Positions 8,182-17,314 of a stretch of DNA of 64,000 bases are shown here, piece after piece (within the stretch, counting starts at the first letter, position 1; each line of letters starts with the position of its first letter). The DNA is taken from assembly GCA_050732695.1 (NCBI GenBank), contig JBOHRL010000035.1:50192-114191 (forward strand). Direction: 5' to 3'. The position numbers and the translations under genes were made by a program. This DNA comes from JBFFZF01 sp050732695. GTDB taxonomy: Bacteria > Gemmatimonadota > Gemmatimonadetes > Longimicrobiales > RSA9. Under the pieces are notes generated by a model. That model worked only from the letters and a program-made list of their open reading frames with translations, had not been told where the DNA came from and made no database searches.

Positions 8182-10011
8182 ATGGTCATGCAGACAATGC
8201 GGGCGAATACGAAGTGGATCATGCTGGCCACTGCGGTCGCGTTCGTTGCGCTGATGGTTTTCGAATGGGGCATGGACCTGACGGGCCAGAGCAGTGCCCA
8301 GTTCGCCGGCGGCGAGATCGGCCGCGTCAACGGCGATGCGATCACGTACAACGAATACAATGCGGTCTACCGCAACCTGTACGATCAGCAACAGCAGTTC
8401 GTGAACGGTCCCATCGGGACAGCCATGAACAAGCAGATCGAGGATGCGGCATTCGAGCAGGTCGTCATGCAGCACCTGATCTGGCAGGAGTTGGAGCGAC
8501 GAGGCATTGTCGTCACGGACGAGGAGATTCGTCAGGCGGCGCGTTTCGAGCCGCCGCCGGAGATGCAGACGAGCCCGTTGTTCCTGACGGACGGGCAGTT
8601 CGATCTGAACAAGTACCACGCATATCTGAGTTCGCCCGCCGTGGACCCGACCCTGTTGCTTCAGCTCGAAGCATACTATCGCGATGCGATTCCGCGCAGC
8701 AAGCTGTTTTTTCAGACGACCGCCGGTTCCTATGTGACCGATGATGAGTTGTGGCGCATGTGGCGTGACACGCGGGATGCGGTCACCGTGCGTTATCTGA
8801 TGTTCGAACCTGCGTCGCGGGTCGCCGACGCGTCGATCACCGTGAGTGATGCAGAAATCGCCGCGTATTACCGGGAGCACCGGGAAGGATTCCTGCGGCC
8901 GGCGCGAGCGAGTGTGAAATACGTTGCGATCGATCGCACGCCGAACGCGGCGGACACCGCGGCTGCGCTCGAGCGCATTCGCGGACTGCGCGCGGAGATT
9001 GCGGGCGGTGCCGATTTCGCCGAAGTCGCGACGCGCGAATCGGCGGACAGCCTGTCTGCCGCGGAGGGAGGCCGAATCGAGATCACACGGGGCCAGACGG
9101 CGCCCGCGTTCGACCAGGCCGCGTTCTCACAGCGGGTCGGTGTCCTGGGTGAGCCGGTGCTCACACAGTTCGGCTACCACCTGATCCGGACCGAGAGTCG
9201 AGGCGGCGATTCAGCGACGGTCCGGCATGTCCTCGTGCCGATCGGGCTGTCGATCGGACGCCAGGATCGTCTCCTCGATCTGGCCGACTCGCTGGATGCA
9301 CTGACGGAAACGCTGCGTCTCGAGGAGGCTGCCCGGCAGGTCGGACTCGAGGTCGGGGATGCGGAGCTCGTGCCGGGCCTGTCGTTCGTGTCCGACATTG
9401 GCCTTGCCGAGGACGGTGCCGTCTGGGCGTTCGATGATGCCGAGATCGGCGAGGTCAGTCAGCTCTTCGAGACGCCTTCGGTCTACTACGCATTCGAACT
9501 CATCACCCGCGACGAGGAGCGGCCTCTCACGCTGGAAGAGGCGACCGCGACGATCCGGGCCGCCCTCGTGGCCGGGAAGAAGATCGACCAGGTTCGCGAG
9601 ACAGCCCGGCAGGCCGTCGATCGCATCCGGGCCGGCGAATCCATGGAAGCGGTCGCCACAGCCTACAATCTCGAAGTCGAGGAAGCCGGGCCGTTCACGC
9701 GTTCGGACTTCGTTCCCGGGCTGGGCCGGATGAACGCTGCGATCGGCACAGCGTTCGGGTTGCGACCCGGCCAGACCAGCGGTGTCGTCGAATCCGAGAA
9801 TACGCTCTACATCCTGCGCGTCGTTTCGCGAGAGGACGCGGACCGGGCCGCATGGGAAGCCCAGAAGGCAGAACAACGCCAGCGCGTCACACAGGCGATC
9901 GGGGAGCAGCGGTGGGCACTGTTCACCTCTGCGATCCGGGCGACTGCCGACGTCGCGGACAACCGCAAGGCCCTCGAGCAAGCCGCGGACACGCTCGCGG
10001 TCGGCAACTAG
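8182..10011 (+). CDS. ppiD: SurA/PpiD-type periplasmic peptidyl-prolyl isomerase/chaperone
   Basis: The 609-residue protein has one N-terminal membrane anchor (about residues 10-32) preceded by a short cytoplasmic tail, as in PpiD. A SurA_N-like chaperone region follows (about 45-230). A parvulin-type rotamase domain lies at about 245-340, with the signature FAEVATRESADSLSAAEGGRIE ending in TQFGYHLI. A second, more degenerate parvulin-like or chaperone segment fills the C-terminal half. Such proteins help fold secreted and outer-membrane proteins. It stands alone on the plus strand between divergent and convergent neighbours and has a strong AGGAGG site. The ppiD symbol is by architecture; whether the rotamase is active is not shown. 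Confidence 0.85.
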   Translation: MVMQTMRANTKWIMLATAVAFVALMVFEWGMDLTGQSSAQFAGGEIGRVNGDAITYNEYNAVYRNLYDQQQQFVNGPIGTAMNKQIEDAAFEQVVMQHLIWQELERRGIVVTDEEIRQAARFEPPPEMQTSPLFLTDGQFDLNKYHAYLSSPAVDPTLLLQLEAYYRDAIPRSKLFFQTTAGSYVTDDELWRMWRDTRDAVTVRYLMFEPASRVADASITVSDAEIAAYYREHREGFLRPARASVKYVAIDRTPNAADTAAALERIRGLRAEIAGGADFAEVATRESADSLSAAEGGRIEITRGQTAPAFDQAAFSQRVGVLGEPVLTQFGYHLIRTESRGGDSATVRHVLVPIGLSIGRQDRLLDLADSLDALTETLRLEEAARQVGLEVGDAELVPGLSFVSDIGLAEDGAVWAFDDAEIGEVSQLFETPSVYYAFELITRDEERPLTLEEATATIRAALVAGKKIDQVRETARQAVDRIRAGESMEAVATAYNLEVEEAGPFTRSDFVPGLGRMNAAIGTAFGLRPGQTSGVVESENTLYILRVVSREDADRAAWEAQKAEQRQRVTQAIGEQRWALFTSAIRATADVADNRKALEQAADTLAVGN

Positions 10012-10032
10012 ACTCGGGTATTCCCCGCAGAA

Positions 10033-10067
10033 AATGCCCGGCCAATGTTGGTCATTGGCCGGGCATT
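10033..10067. terminator. Bidirectional intrinsic terminator between ppiD and tatA
   Basis: A perfect 15 bp inverted repeat (10033-10047 and 10053-10067) encloses a 5 nt loop. It lies 21 bp after the ppiD-like stop and 36 bp past the tatA stop on the other strand. Read on the minus strand the stem runs into ATTTTC, so the T-tract is better for tatA-side transcripts; the plus-strand tail is shorter. Its place between convergent genes supports a terminator role in both directions. Confidence 0.85.
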
Positions 10068-10103
10068 CCTTCGACAATCCGTCGCGCTGGGACTACGGCA
10101 GGA

Positions 10104-10364
10104 TCAACCGGTTGCTTGCGTCTTCTCGTCGGCGGGTTTGCGTTCGGGTGTCGGCGGCACGCTGGCGCGGGGAGCCGGCGAATGGATGCGTTCGGGCTCG
10201 TCCGATCGCTCGATATCGGAGGTGATGTCCTTCATCGAGCGACGGAACTCGCGGATGCCCTTGCCGAGGCCGCTTCCCAACTCGGGCAGCCGTTTGGCGC
10301 CGAAGATGAGGAGCAGGACGACCAGAACGAAGATCATCTCGGTTGGACCAAGATTGAACGGCAT
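10104..10364 (-). CDS. tatA: Sec-independent translocase subunit TatA/TatB family
   Basis: This 86-residue protein has the TatA layout. An N-terminal membrane helix (about 8-22, EMIFVLVVLLLIFGAKRLPELG) carries the conserved FGxxxLPELG hinge, followed by an amphipathic helix (GSGLGKGIREFRRSMKD) and a polar charged tail. TatA oligomers form the pore through which folded twin-arginine substrates pass, together with TatC. tatC is about 10 kb away at 20344-21135, and no separate tatB is seen, so this may be a bifunctional TatA. It lies 21 bp downstream of the DUF4321-like gene. Confidence 0.93.
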   Translation of the reverse strand: MPFNLGPTEMIFVLVVLLLIFGAKRLPELGSGLGKGIREFRRSMKDITSDIERSDEPERIHSPAPRASVPPTPERKPADEKTQATG

Positions 10365-10385
10365 GGCTTATCTCTCTCTTTCCGG

Positions 10386-10661
10386 CTAGAACCAGGAGCG
10401 CATGACCAGCCCGACGAGCAGGATGCCGACGAGACTGAGCGCATTCAGGTTCACCGTCAGCGGCCCGATCACGATCGCGATCGCGAGCAGGTCGACGCTG
10501 AGCGGGCCGAGGGATGCTGAAACCGCCGTTGTCAGGAAGTCCCGCGGGGCGCTGTCGGGCAGGAAGAGGACTGCCAGTTTCGTGAACAGCGCGCCGAGAA
10601 AGAGCCCGACGACGAGGGCCCAGAACATACGCGGCACAGTGCCGCGCCGCCCATTGACCAT
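10386..10661 (-). CDS. Small membrane protein, DUF4321-like
   Basis: The 91-residue protein has an N-terminal hydrophobic segment with several glycines (about 11-32), a short hydrophilic region with PRDFLTTAVSASLGP, and two further hydrophobic stretches to the C-terminus. This pattern resembles the DUF4321 family of small bacterial membrane proteins, which has no known function. The assignment is from memory of the family pattern and is moderate. It sits between the polyprenyl synthase gene and tatA in the same orientation, so it is probably co-transcribed with them. Confidence 0.6.
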   Translation of the reverse strand: MVNGRRGTVPRMFWALVVGLFLGALFTKLAVLFLPDSAPRDFLTTAVSASLGPLSVDLLAIAIVIGPLTVNLNALSLVGILLVGLVMRSWF

Positions 10662-10703
10662 CGTACCTTTCGCGTTTCCGGGGGTTCCCTGAGCAGAGGC
10701 GCG

Positions 10704-11690
10704 TCAGCGCCGCCGCTCGATCACGTAGTGAATCGCGTCGACCAGGCCGTCGGCAGTCTCACCGGGGGGCAGGTCGGCGAGGGCCTCGGCGGCCTGCTCG
10801 CCGAAACGGGCAGCACGCTGGCGTGCGTACTCGAGCCCCCGGTTCTCGACGACCAGTTCAATGACGCGGGCGATGCCGTCATCGGTCGGGACCGGCTCGG
10901 CGAAGAAGTTCCCGACCTCGCGCCTGCCCGCTTCGGACATGACCTGAAGCGAGTGGATCAGCGGGAGCGTGACCTTGTGTTCGCGCAGGTCCTGGCCACC
11001 GGGCTTGCCGCTGACGGCCTCGGCCTCCGTGTAATCGATCAGGTCATCGGCAATCTGGAACGCCATGCCAAGTGCGTGACCGTAGCGCCTGAGCGGCTCG
11101 CGCAACTCTGGCTGGCCCACGGCGCAGCCCATCTCGCAGGCTGCCGCCATCAGGCTGGCCGTCTTGCTCGCGATGAGAAGGTCGTAGTCCTGCTCCGTAA
11201 AACCAAGCGCATCGTGCGAAACGAGCTGCCGCAATTCGCCAATGCTCATCTCATTGGCTGCGCCGCCGAGGACTTCGATCAGGTCAGTACTGCCGAAGGT
11301 TGCGAGTTCCGTAACCGACCGACTGTACAGGTAGTCGCCGACGATCACCGCGGTCTGGTGATTCCAGAGCGCGTTGACGGTGGGCATGCCCCGACGCAGG
11401 ACGGAATGGTCGACGGCATCGTCGTGGACGAGCGTAGCCAGGTGAACGAGTTCGACAATCGCAGCGAGCGTGACGACGCGAGGGTGCGGACGATCGCCCA
11501 GCCGGTTTGCGAGCAGGAGCAGAGTCGGCCGGAACAGTTTTCCGCGCGACCAGAGCAGGTGATTGCTGACCTCCTCGATTGCGGCGAAATCCGTCATCAC
11601 GATCCGCCGCAACTCATGCACGACACCATCCAGAAGGTCCCGGACGGGCCGCTGGATCTGCGAGAGTTTCGGCGTTTTCGTGCCCAGCAT
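10704..11690 (-). CDS. ispB: Trans-polyprenyl diphosphate synthase (octaprenyl/heptaprenyl type)
   Basis: This 328-residue protein carries both aspartate-rich motifs of long-chain E-polyprenyl synthases: DDAVD at 90-94 (in LVHDDAVDHSVLRRG) and DDLID at 215-219, followed by KPGGQDLREHKVTLPLIH. It elongates farnesyl or geranylgeranyl diphosphate with isopentenyl units. The product is most often the quinone side chain. Product length cannot be read from the sequence, so ispB is a family label. It lies 61 bp downstream of a TPR gene and 42 bp upstream of the DUF4321-like gene. Confidence 0.9.
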   Translation of the reverse strand: MLGTKTPKLSQIQRPVRDLLDGVVHELRRIVMTDFAAIEEVSNHLLWSRGKLFRPTLLLLANRLGDRPHPRVVTLAAIVELVHLATLVHDDAVDHSVLRRGMPTVNALWNHQTAVIVGDYLYSRSVTELATFGSTDLIEVLGGAANEMSIGELRQLVSHDALGFTEQDYDLLIASKTASLMAAACEMGCAVGQPELREPLRRYGHALGMAFQIADDLIDYTEAEAVSGKPGGQDLREHKVTLPLIHSLQVMSEAGRREVGNFFAEPVPTDDGIARVIELVVENRGLEYARQRAARFGEQAAEALADLPPGETADGLVDAIHYVIERRR

Positions 11691-11751
11691 CGGCCCATCC
11701 GTTGTCGCGGAACCCCTTGAGCCCGGAAGCTACCGGGGGGCCCGCACGGTG

Positions 11752-13518
11752 TCAAAGCCGGGCCATTCGCTCTGCCACGTCCTTGAAGGCGATGTCGAGG
11801 CCGACCACGCGCTCGTACGCATCCATCGCTTCACCGCTCTGGTGCATCTCTTCGTACGAGCGACCCAGCAGGTAGTACACGCCGATGAGTTCGATCTCAT
11901 CGCCATGATCGAACTGCAACGCACGCGAAAGTACCTTGACTGCGATCTTGTACTGCTGCTTCATCAGGAAGCAGTGACCGAGTTCTTCGTAGATCTTGAG
12001 CCGATCGGTCGAGCCCGCGCGAAGCGCGGTCTGGAACTGGTTCACTGCTTCATCGAGCAGCCCCATCTCCTTGAACGCGAGCCCGAGATCGTAGTGACTG
12101 CCAATGTCATCGTGTGCGATGTGCTCGGACAGTTTCTGTTTGAATTGGGCCAGCAGATCCGCGAAGTCGCGGTCCTCATCGCCGGTGGGATCCGTCTCTT
12201 CGACGAAGAAGCGTGTCTCCTCCCTGTGGGGTTCGTTCACACCCAGGAGGTCCGACAGGTCGACCCAGCTTTCCGAAGCGGCCCCGTTCGCCGGCGCCGT
12301 CCCGACGTGATTCACATCGGCTGGTGCGGAAGTCGACCAATCCTTGGAGGCCGGCGTCGACCACTCCTCCGAGGAAGGACCCGCGTGCGCCGCCCATTCT
12401 TCGGAACCGACCGCCGCTTGCCCTGCCCAGTCATCCGGCGCCCCGGTCGCGGAACGCGTGGCCCAGTCATCCGGCGATTCTTCCGTGTCCGCCGGTTCCG
12501 GGCCGGTACCGTCCATGGCTGGCAACCGCGGCGATGTGGCCGCCAGGTCCGACTCCTCCTGATCTGCCCGTTCCTCGTGCGCGGGAGCAACGCCATCCGC
12601 GACGGGTGACGCATCGGCGGCCTTCCTCGCGCGAACGGGTTCCGCATCGCCCGCACGGTTCGTCGGGTCAGCCGCGGCAGCCGCCGCGGAGTCGGTGAGG
12701 CTGGTCTGCTCGAAGCCCTCGAGGCGGCCTGGCCGCTCGGATGCCCCCCTCGCGGCGCCAGACCGGTGCGTCGGTTCGAGGCCTGGAAGCCCGCGTGCAG
12801 TGGGAACGCCGTCCTCGTCGGTATCGCCCAGAGTCGGCAGTCCGAAACCGGCGCTCTCACCATCGGAATCCTCGCCGTCATCGGCCGCCGATTCCGCTGT
12901 CGCGCCGAGGTCGAGATCCGGGAGCAGCTCGAGCACTTCCTGGCGCAGCGCTTCGGCGGCGTCCAGTTCGCTCGCGCGCACTCGCATCCTGTACGCACGG
13001 CGGAACTCCTTGACTGCATCGTCCTGGCGCCCGTGCGCTTGCAGTTTGCGTGCGAGCAGCTCGCGGATCTCGGCTTCTTCGGAGATGCGCGCGAACTCTT
13101 CGAGCGAACCGAACGCGGCGTCCATCTCGCCTTTGCGAAAAGCTCGTTCGGCGAACTCGAGGAACCAGTGCCGCGCGTCGGTCAGGAACCCCTGCGACGC
13201 AGAGTAGACACCGAGCCTGCGCAGCAGGTCGAGCCGTGACGGTGCGTACCGCAGTGCCTTGTTGCACAGCGCGATCGCGTTGTTGTACAACTCGGCTTCC
13301 GCGTACTGCGCAGCGGCCTGCTCGTAGTAGCGAACGGCATCGTCGGAGCGGCCGAGCCGGAGATAGAGGTCACCAACACGATTGTAGAGCGGCAGGTCCG
13401 CGACATCGCGGTCGTCCGAATCCTTCAGGACGCGCAGATAGATGTCGATGGCGGCTTCCCACTCTTCGCGCTGTTCGTGGCCGCGTGCATGATCCTTGAG
13501 TTTGGCTGATCCCTTCAT
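11752..13518 (-). CDS. TPR-repeat protein with tryptophan-containing repeats in a disordered centre
   Basis: The 588-residue protein has an N-terminal TPR region (about 1-190), with helices such as YNRVGDLYLRLGRSDDAVRYYEQAAAQY and YNNAIALCNKALRYAPSRLDLLRRLG. A long Asp/Ala/Ser/Pro-rich region (about 195-430) follows, and then a C-terminal TPR region (about 455-588), with YDLGLAFKEMGLLDEAVNQFQTAL. The centre holds a run of short repeats built on DDWA, EEWA, EEWS and KDWS. No signal peptide is seen. The ftcD gene ends 21 bp upstream. Function is unknown; a scaffold role is likely. Confidence 0.8.
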   Translation of the reverse strand: MKGSAKLKDHARGHEQREEWEAAIDIYLRVLKDSDDRDVADLPLYNRVGDLYLRLGRSDDAVRYYEQAAAQYAEAELYNNAIALCNKALRYAPSRLDLLRRLGVYSASQGFLTDARHWFLEFAERAFRKGEMDAAFGSLEEFARISEEAEIRELLARKLQAHGRQDDAVKEFRRAYRMRVRASELDAAEALRQEVLELLPDLDLGATAESAADDGEDSDGESAGFGLPTLGDTDEDGVPTARGLPGLEPTHRSGAARGASERPGRLEGFEQTSLTDSAAAAAADPTNRAGDAEPVRARKAADASPVADGVAPAHEERADQEESDLAATSPRLPAMDGTGPEPADTEESPDDWATRSATGAPDDWAGQAAVGSEEWAAHAGPSSEEWSTPASKDWSTSAPADVNHVGTAPANGAASESWVDLSDLLGVNEPHREETRFFVEETDPTGDEDRDFADLLAQFKQKLSEHIAHDDIGSHYDLGLAFKEMGLLDEAVNQFQTALRAGSTDRLKIYEELGHCFLMKQQYKIAVKVLSRALQFDHGDEIELIGVYYLLGRSYEEMHQSGEAMDAYERVVGLDIAFKDVAERMARL

Positions 13519-13539
13519 CGCCCTGTCACCATCCGGCCG

Positions 13540-14457
13540 TCATTGGGCGAGGTACGTGGCGAGACTGCGTGAAAGCAGCCGTTCGCTGGCACTCGCATCC
13601 ATGTGCAGCCGGTCCGTGGCTGCGTCCATTAACAGGCGGTCGGGAACCATGCCGATGATTTCGGTGCGTATGACTTCGCCGCCAGCGATGGTAACATCGT
13701 GTTCGATTCGCCGGACCACGTTCATCGGTTCTGATTCCTCGACGTTCTCGAGGTTCATCGAGATCTGCATTTCGTTGCGACCGGTCAGCTCGAAGGCCAT
13801 GGCGCGCAGGCCGCTGAAGCCACCCCCGGTTTCGCGCAATGCCGCCGCGATCCCTTTGAGGGTCGGCAGCGAGAGGCCGCGAACGTAGAGGTTCCAGGCC
13901 AGGAGCAGGGTGCGGGCGCCCGCGCACACGACGCCGGCTGTGGGATGGGCCCCCCGATGGGGCCATCCGGGCGGCATTTCGTCGGGCCGGCCGGTACCCT
14001 CCCAACCGGCGGACCGGGCCTCGAATCCGCCCCGCCTGAGCTCCGAGAGGGTCCGCCCGCCCGGGTCCGACGCCGAAGCGTAGTAGAAGACCGGGATGCC
14101 AGCCTCGCGGGCGATCCGGGCGCCCGCCTGGCGGGCCGTTCGGACGGCATCCGCCATCGTCAGCCCGTGCAGCGGGACGAACGGCAGCACGTCCATGGCA
14201 CCGACCCGCGGGTGCAGGCCTCGGTGATTACGGAGGTCGATCCGGTCGCGGGCGACCGCCGCTGCCGCGACCGCCGCATTCTCGACGACGTCAGGCGGAC
14301 CGATCGCCGTGATGACGGAGCGGTGGTGATCGGAGTCGGCTGACCAGTCGAGAATCGTTGCGCCGGCTTCGCGCATGGCGTGGACGATGGCGTGGATGAC
14401 CGTGACGTCACGGCCCTCGCTGAAGTTCGGCACGACTTCGAGGATACGAGCGCTCAT
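13540..14457 (-). CDS. ftcD: Glutamate formimidoyltransferase
   Basis: This 305-residue protein matches the formiminotransferase half of FtcD. It begins MSARILEVVPNFSEGRD, followed by NHRGLHPRVGAMDVLPFVPL and the catalytic-domain end EIIGMVPDRLLMDA. It transfers the formimino group of N-formimino-glutamate to tetrahydrofolate in histidine degradation. The ATG at 14457 was preferred over an upstream in-frame start at 14715, which would run into hutI and add unrelated Arg-rich sequence. The cyclodeaminase domain of vertebrate FtcD is not present. It lies 41 bp downstream of hutI and is the last enzyme of a hutH-hutI-ftcD run. Confidence 0.92.
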   Translation of the reverse strand: MSARILEVVPNFSEGRDVTVIHAIVHAMREAGATILDWSADSDHHRSVITAIGPPDVVENAAVAAAAVARDRIDLRNHRGLHPRVGAMDVLPFVPLHGLTMADAVRTARQAGARIAREAGIPVFYYASASDPGGRTLSELRRGGFEARSAGWEGTGRPDEMPPGWPHRGAHPTAGVVCAGARTLLLAWNLYVRGLSLPTLKGIAAALRETGGGFSGLRAMAFELTGRNEMQISMNLENVEESEPMNVVRRIEHDVTIAGGEVIRTEIIGMVPDRLLMDAATDRLHMDASASERLLSRSLATYLAQ

Positions 14458-14498
14458 GCCTGCGACCTGTTCACAGTGGGCCGTGGATGGGCGAGGCT

Positions 14499-15713
14499 TC
14501 AGAGCACGGCCGTGCCGCGTTTCCAGACGTTCTCGATGCGCGGTGCACCGAAATGATAGGGGATCTCGGCGCACTCGCTCACGCTCCAGAGGACGATATC
14601 GGCCGGCGCTCCGGTGCGGAGCGTGCCGCGGCCGTCGGCGAGGCGGAGTGCGCGCGCGCCACCGGCGGTTGCCGCATGGATTGCCTCGAGCGGAGACATG
14701 CCCATCTGCGAGCACGCCATGGTCAGCACGAGCGGCATGCTGGGCGATGGTGCGGATCCGGGGTTGAAGTCGCTCGCCAACGCCACCGTGGCGCCTGCGT
14801 CCAGCAGCCGCCTCGCCGGTGCGAACCGCGTCCGGCCAAGAAAGAACAGCGTGGCCGGCAGTAGCGTTGCAACGGTATCCGACGTTGCCAGCGCCGCGAT
14901 GCCCTCCTCACTCACGGCACCGAGATGATCGGCCGAGGCAGCACCAAGTTCCACAGCGAGTTCGGCGGCGCCCGAGCCTTCCAGTTCATCCGCGTGAAGT
15001 CGCGGCATCAGCCCGTGCGCGAGACCCGCCTCGAGAATGCTCCGGCTCTGCTCCCGGTCGAACACGCCCGGCTCCATGAACACGTCGCAGAAGCGGGCGA
15101 GACCGCGTGCCGCGACAGCCGGGATCATCTCGTCGATGAGCAGCTCGACGTACGCATCGCGGCGGTCACGGTACTCCGGTGGGAACTCGTGGGCGCCGAG
15201 GAACGTCGCCTCGATCTCGAGCGGTCCCTCGGCCGCGAGCGTCCCGATCGCCTCGAGCATCCGGATCTCCGCTTCCGTCTCGAGGCCGTAGCCACTCTTG
15301 ATCTCCGCGGTCGTCGTGCCGAGTGCGATCATCGAGCGGAGCCGGGGGCGAGTCAGCGATTCCAGCTCTTCTCGCGACTTCTCCCGGACATCGCGCACCG
15401 ACGCGTTGATGCCACCGCCCCGCCGTGCAATCTCCATGTACGGCACGCCGCTGCTGCGCAGCGCGTACTCGCCGGCACGGTAACGGCCAAACAACGCGTG
15501 CGTGTGCGAATCGACAAACCCGGGCGTGAGCACGCCGCCCTTGCAATCGACGCGCTCGCCCGTTGCAAAACGTCCGCCAAGCTCCGCGGCGGGACCGATT
15601 CCGGCGATGACCCCGTCCTCGACCGCGAGCGCGGCGTTGTCGAGAACACTGGCCTCATCCGTGCTCTCGCAGGTGACGATCTGGGAGACGTTCTCGAACA
15701 GCGTGAGGCTCAT
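14499..15713 (-). CDS. hutI: Imidazolonepropionase
   Basis: From the ATG at 15713 the protein has 404 residues, the normal HutI length. The metal site HTH is at 70-72 (FVDSHTHALFGRYRAGEY). Further family marks are EIKSGYGLETEAEIRMLEA, TFLGAHEFPPEYR and, near the C-terminus, NPGSAPSPSMPLVLTMAC. It hydrolyses 4-imidazolone-5-propanoate to N-formimino-L-glutamate. The start forms an ATGA overlap with the hutH stop, which favours it over the upstream ATG at 15818 inside hutH. Product feeds directly to the next gene, ftcD. Confidence 0.96.
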   Translation of the reverse strand: MSLTLFENVSQIVTCESTDEASVLDNAALAVEDGVIAGIGPAAELGGRFATGERVDCKGGVLTPGFVDSHTHALFGRYRAGEYALRSSGVPYMEIARRGGGINASVRDVREKSREELESLTRPRLRSMIALGTTTAEIKSGYGLETEAEIRMLEAIGTLAAEGPLEIEATFLGAHEFPPEYRDRRDAYVELLIDEMIPAVAARGLARFCDVFMEPGVFDREQSRSILEAGLAHGLMPRLHADELEGSGAAELAVELGAASADHLGAVSEEGIAALATSDTVATLLPATLFFLGRTRFAPARRLLDAGATVALASDFNPGSAPSPSMPLVLTMACSQMGMSPLEAIHAATAGGARALRLADGRGTLRTGAPADIVLWSVSECAEIPYHFGAPRIENVWKRGTAVL

Positions 15714-17275
15714 TCCGCGGCGTCCGCGCTGGCGCGGCAGATCTCGGCGAACGTGCCAGCCCGCACGAGCATTTCTACCGCGCGGATGTCCGGCCCCAGT
15801 TCGCGGTCGCGTCCCCATCGCGCAACCCGCTCGCGCACGCGGCCAAACGCCAGCGCAACGCCTGCGCCCGGCGTGAGCGGCTTCAGGAACTCGAGACCCT
15901 GAGCCGCCGTGATCAACTCGAGGGCGAGTACCGTCTCGAGGAGTTCCACCGCTTCACGCAGCTTGAGCGCGGCGCCCACGCCCATCGACACGTGATCCTC
16001 ACGGTTCGCATCCGTTGGTATGTTGTCCACGCTCGCGGGAATCGCGCGCAGCCGGATGTCGGCGACGAGGGCGGCTGCCACGATCTGCGCCATCATCAAC
16101 CCCGAATTGACGCCCGGGTCTTCGGTCAGGAACGCGGGTAGTCCTGAAAGTGCCGGATCGACCAGCCGCGCGATGCGTCGCTCGCTGATCGACGCAACGT
16201 CCGCACACACGATGGCGGCAAGGTCCAGCGCCTGGGCCACCGGTTGCCCGTGAAAGTTGCCGCCCGACAGGATGCGGCCGTCCTCGGGAAATATCAGCGG
16301 GTTATCCGTGACGCTGTTCACCTCCGTCTCGAGCACGGCGCGCACGTAGGCGAGGCCCTGGCGAGCGGCACCGTGGACCTGCGGCATGCAGCGGATCGAG
16401 TAGGCGTCCTGGACGCGGGGATCGCCATAGCGGTGTGATTCGCGAATCTCCGAACCTTCGAGGAGAGCGCGCAGCAGACGAGCGGACGTGACCTGGCCCG
16501 GCTGCGGTCGCACGCGCTGGATCGCCTCATCGAAAGCCTCAGGCGTGCCGCGCAACGCTTCGAGGCTCATCGCACCGGCGACTTCCGCCGTGTCGAGAGC
16601 CCGTTCTGCCGCGAGAAGCGCGAGCGTGCCGATGCCGGTATGGACCTGCGTCCCGTTGATGAGGGCGATGCCTTCCTTCGCTTCGAGGGTCAGCGCATCG
16701 AGTCCCGCGCGGTGCAGCGCTTCCCCGCCCGGCATCCGTTCTCCGCCATGGCATGCCTCTCCCTCGCCGACGAGGACCAGGCCGAGGTGTGCGAGTGGCG
16801 CGAGATCACCCGATGCACCCACACTGCCGCGCGCCGGGATGACGGCGATGACGTCGTTGTTCAGCAGATCGATGAGGCGGTCGGCCACGACTGGCCGCAC
16901 ACCGGAACAGCCCGCCGCGAGAACGTTCGCCCGTAACAGCGTGATGGCGCGCACGTCGGCCGTGCCGAGCGGCGGTCCGACGCCGGCCGCATGACTGCGC
17001 AACAGGTTGATCTGAAGCTCGCGCACACGGTCCGGTGGGATCACGACGTCGGCGAGTGCCCCGAAACCTGTCGTGATCCCGTAGACGACGCGGCCCTGTG
17101 CAATCGCGTCATCAACGACCCTGCGCGAAGCTGCCATCCGCTGCTTCGCGTCGCGCGAGATGGCGACGTGGGTGAGGGGAGCGCCGGCGCGGCTGTCTGT
17201 CGCGTTCGCGGCAGCGACCCGCTCGACGTCCTCGAGCGTGAGTGACCGCCCGTCGATTTCGAGTCGATCTGTCAT
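15710..17275 (-). CDS. hutH: Histidine ammonia-lyase
   Basis: This 521-residue protein contains the Ala-Ser-Gly triplet at 154-156 (in RGSVGASGDLAPLAHLGL) that cyclises into the MIO cofactor. It also has the YGITTGFGALADVVI segment near 65 and the GGNFHGQPVAQALD segment further on. It deaminates histidine to urocanate. The ATG at 17275 gives the usual MTDRLEIDGRSLTLEDV start; an upstream in-frame ATG at 17311 would reach past the lptD stop. hutI follows with a 4 nt overlap. The next pathway enzyme, urocanase (HutU), is not adjacent or anywhere in this window. Confidence 0.96.
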   Translation of the reverse strand: MTDRLEIDGRSLTLEDVERVAAANATDSRAGAPLTHVAISRDAKQRMAASRRVVDDAIAQGRVVYGITTGFGALADVVIPPDRVRELQINLLRSHAAGVGPPLGTADVRAITLLRANVLAAGCSGVRPVVADRLIDLLNNDVIAVIPARGSVGASGDLAPLAHLGLVLVGEGEACHGGERMPGGEALHRAGLDALTLEAKEGIALINGTQVHTGIGTLALLAAERALDTAEVAGAMSLEALRGTPEAFDEAIQRVRPQPGQVTSARLLRALLEGSEIRESHRYGDPRVQDAYSIRCMPQVHGAARQGLAYVRAVLETEVNSVTDNPLIFPEDGRILSGGNFHGQPVAQALDLAAIVCADVASISERRIARLVDPALSGLPAFLTEDPGVNSGLMMAQIVAAALVADIRLRAIPASVDNIPTDANREDHVSMGVGAALKLREAVELLETVLALELITAAQGLEFLKPLTPGAGVALAFGRVRERVARWGRDRELGPDIRAVEMLVRAGTFAEICRASADAAE

Positions 17276-17314
17276 GTGAGGAATGTGGTGCGTGCGACCG
17301 GTGTGCGGCAACGG

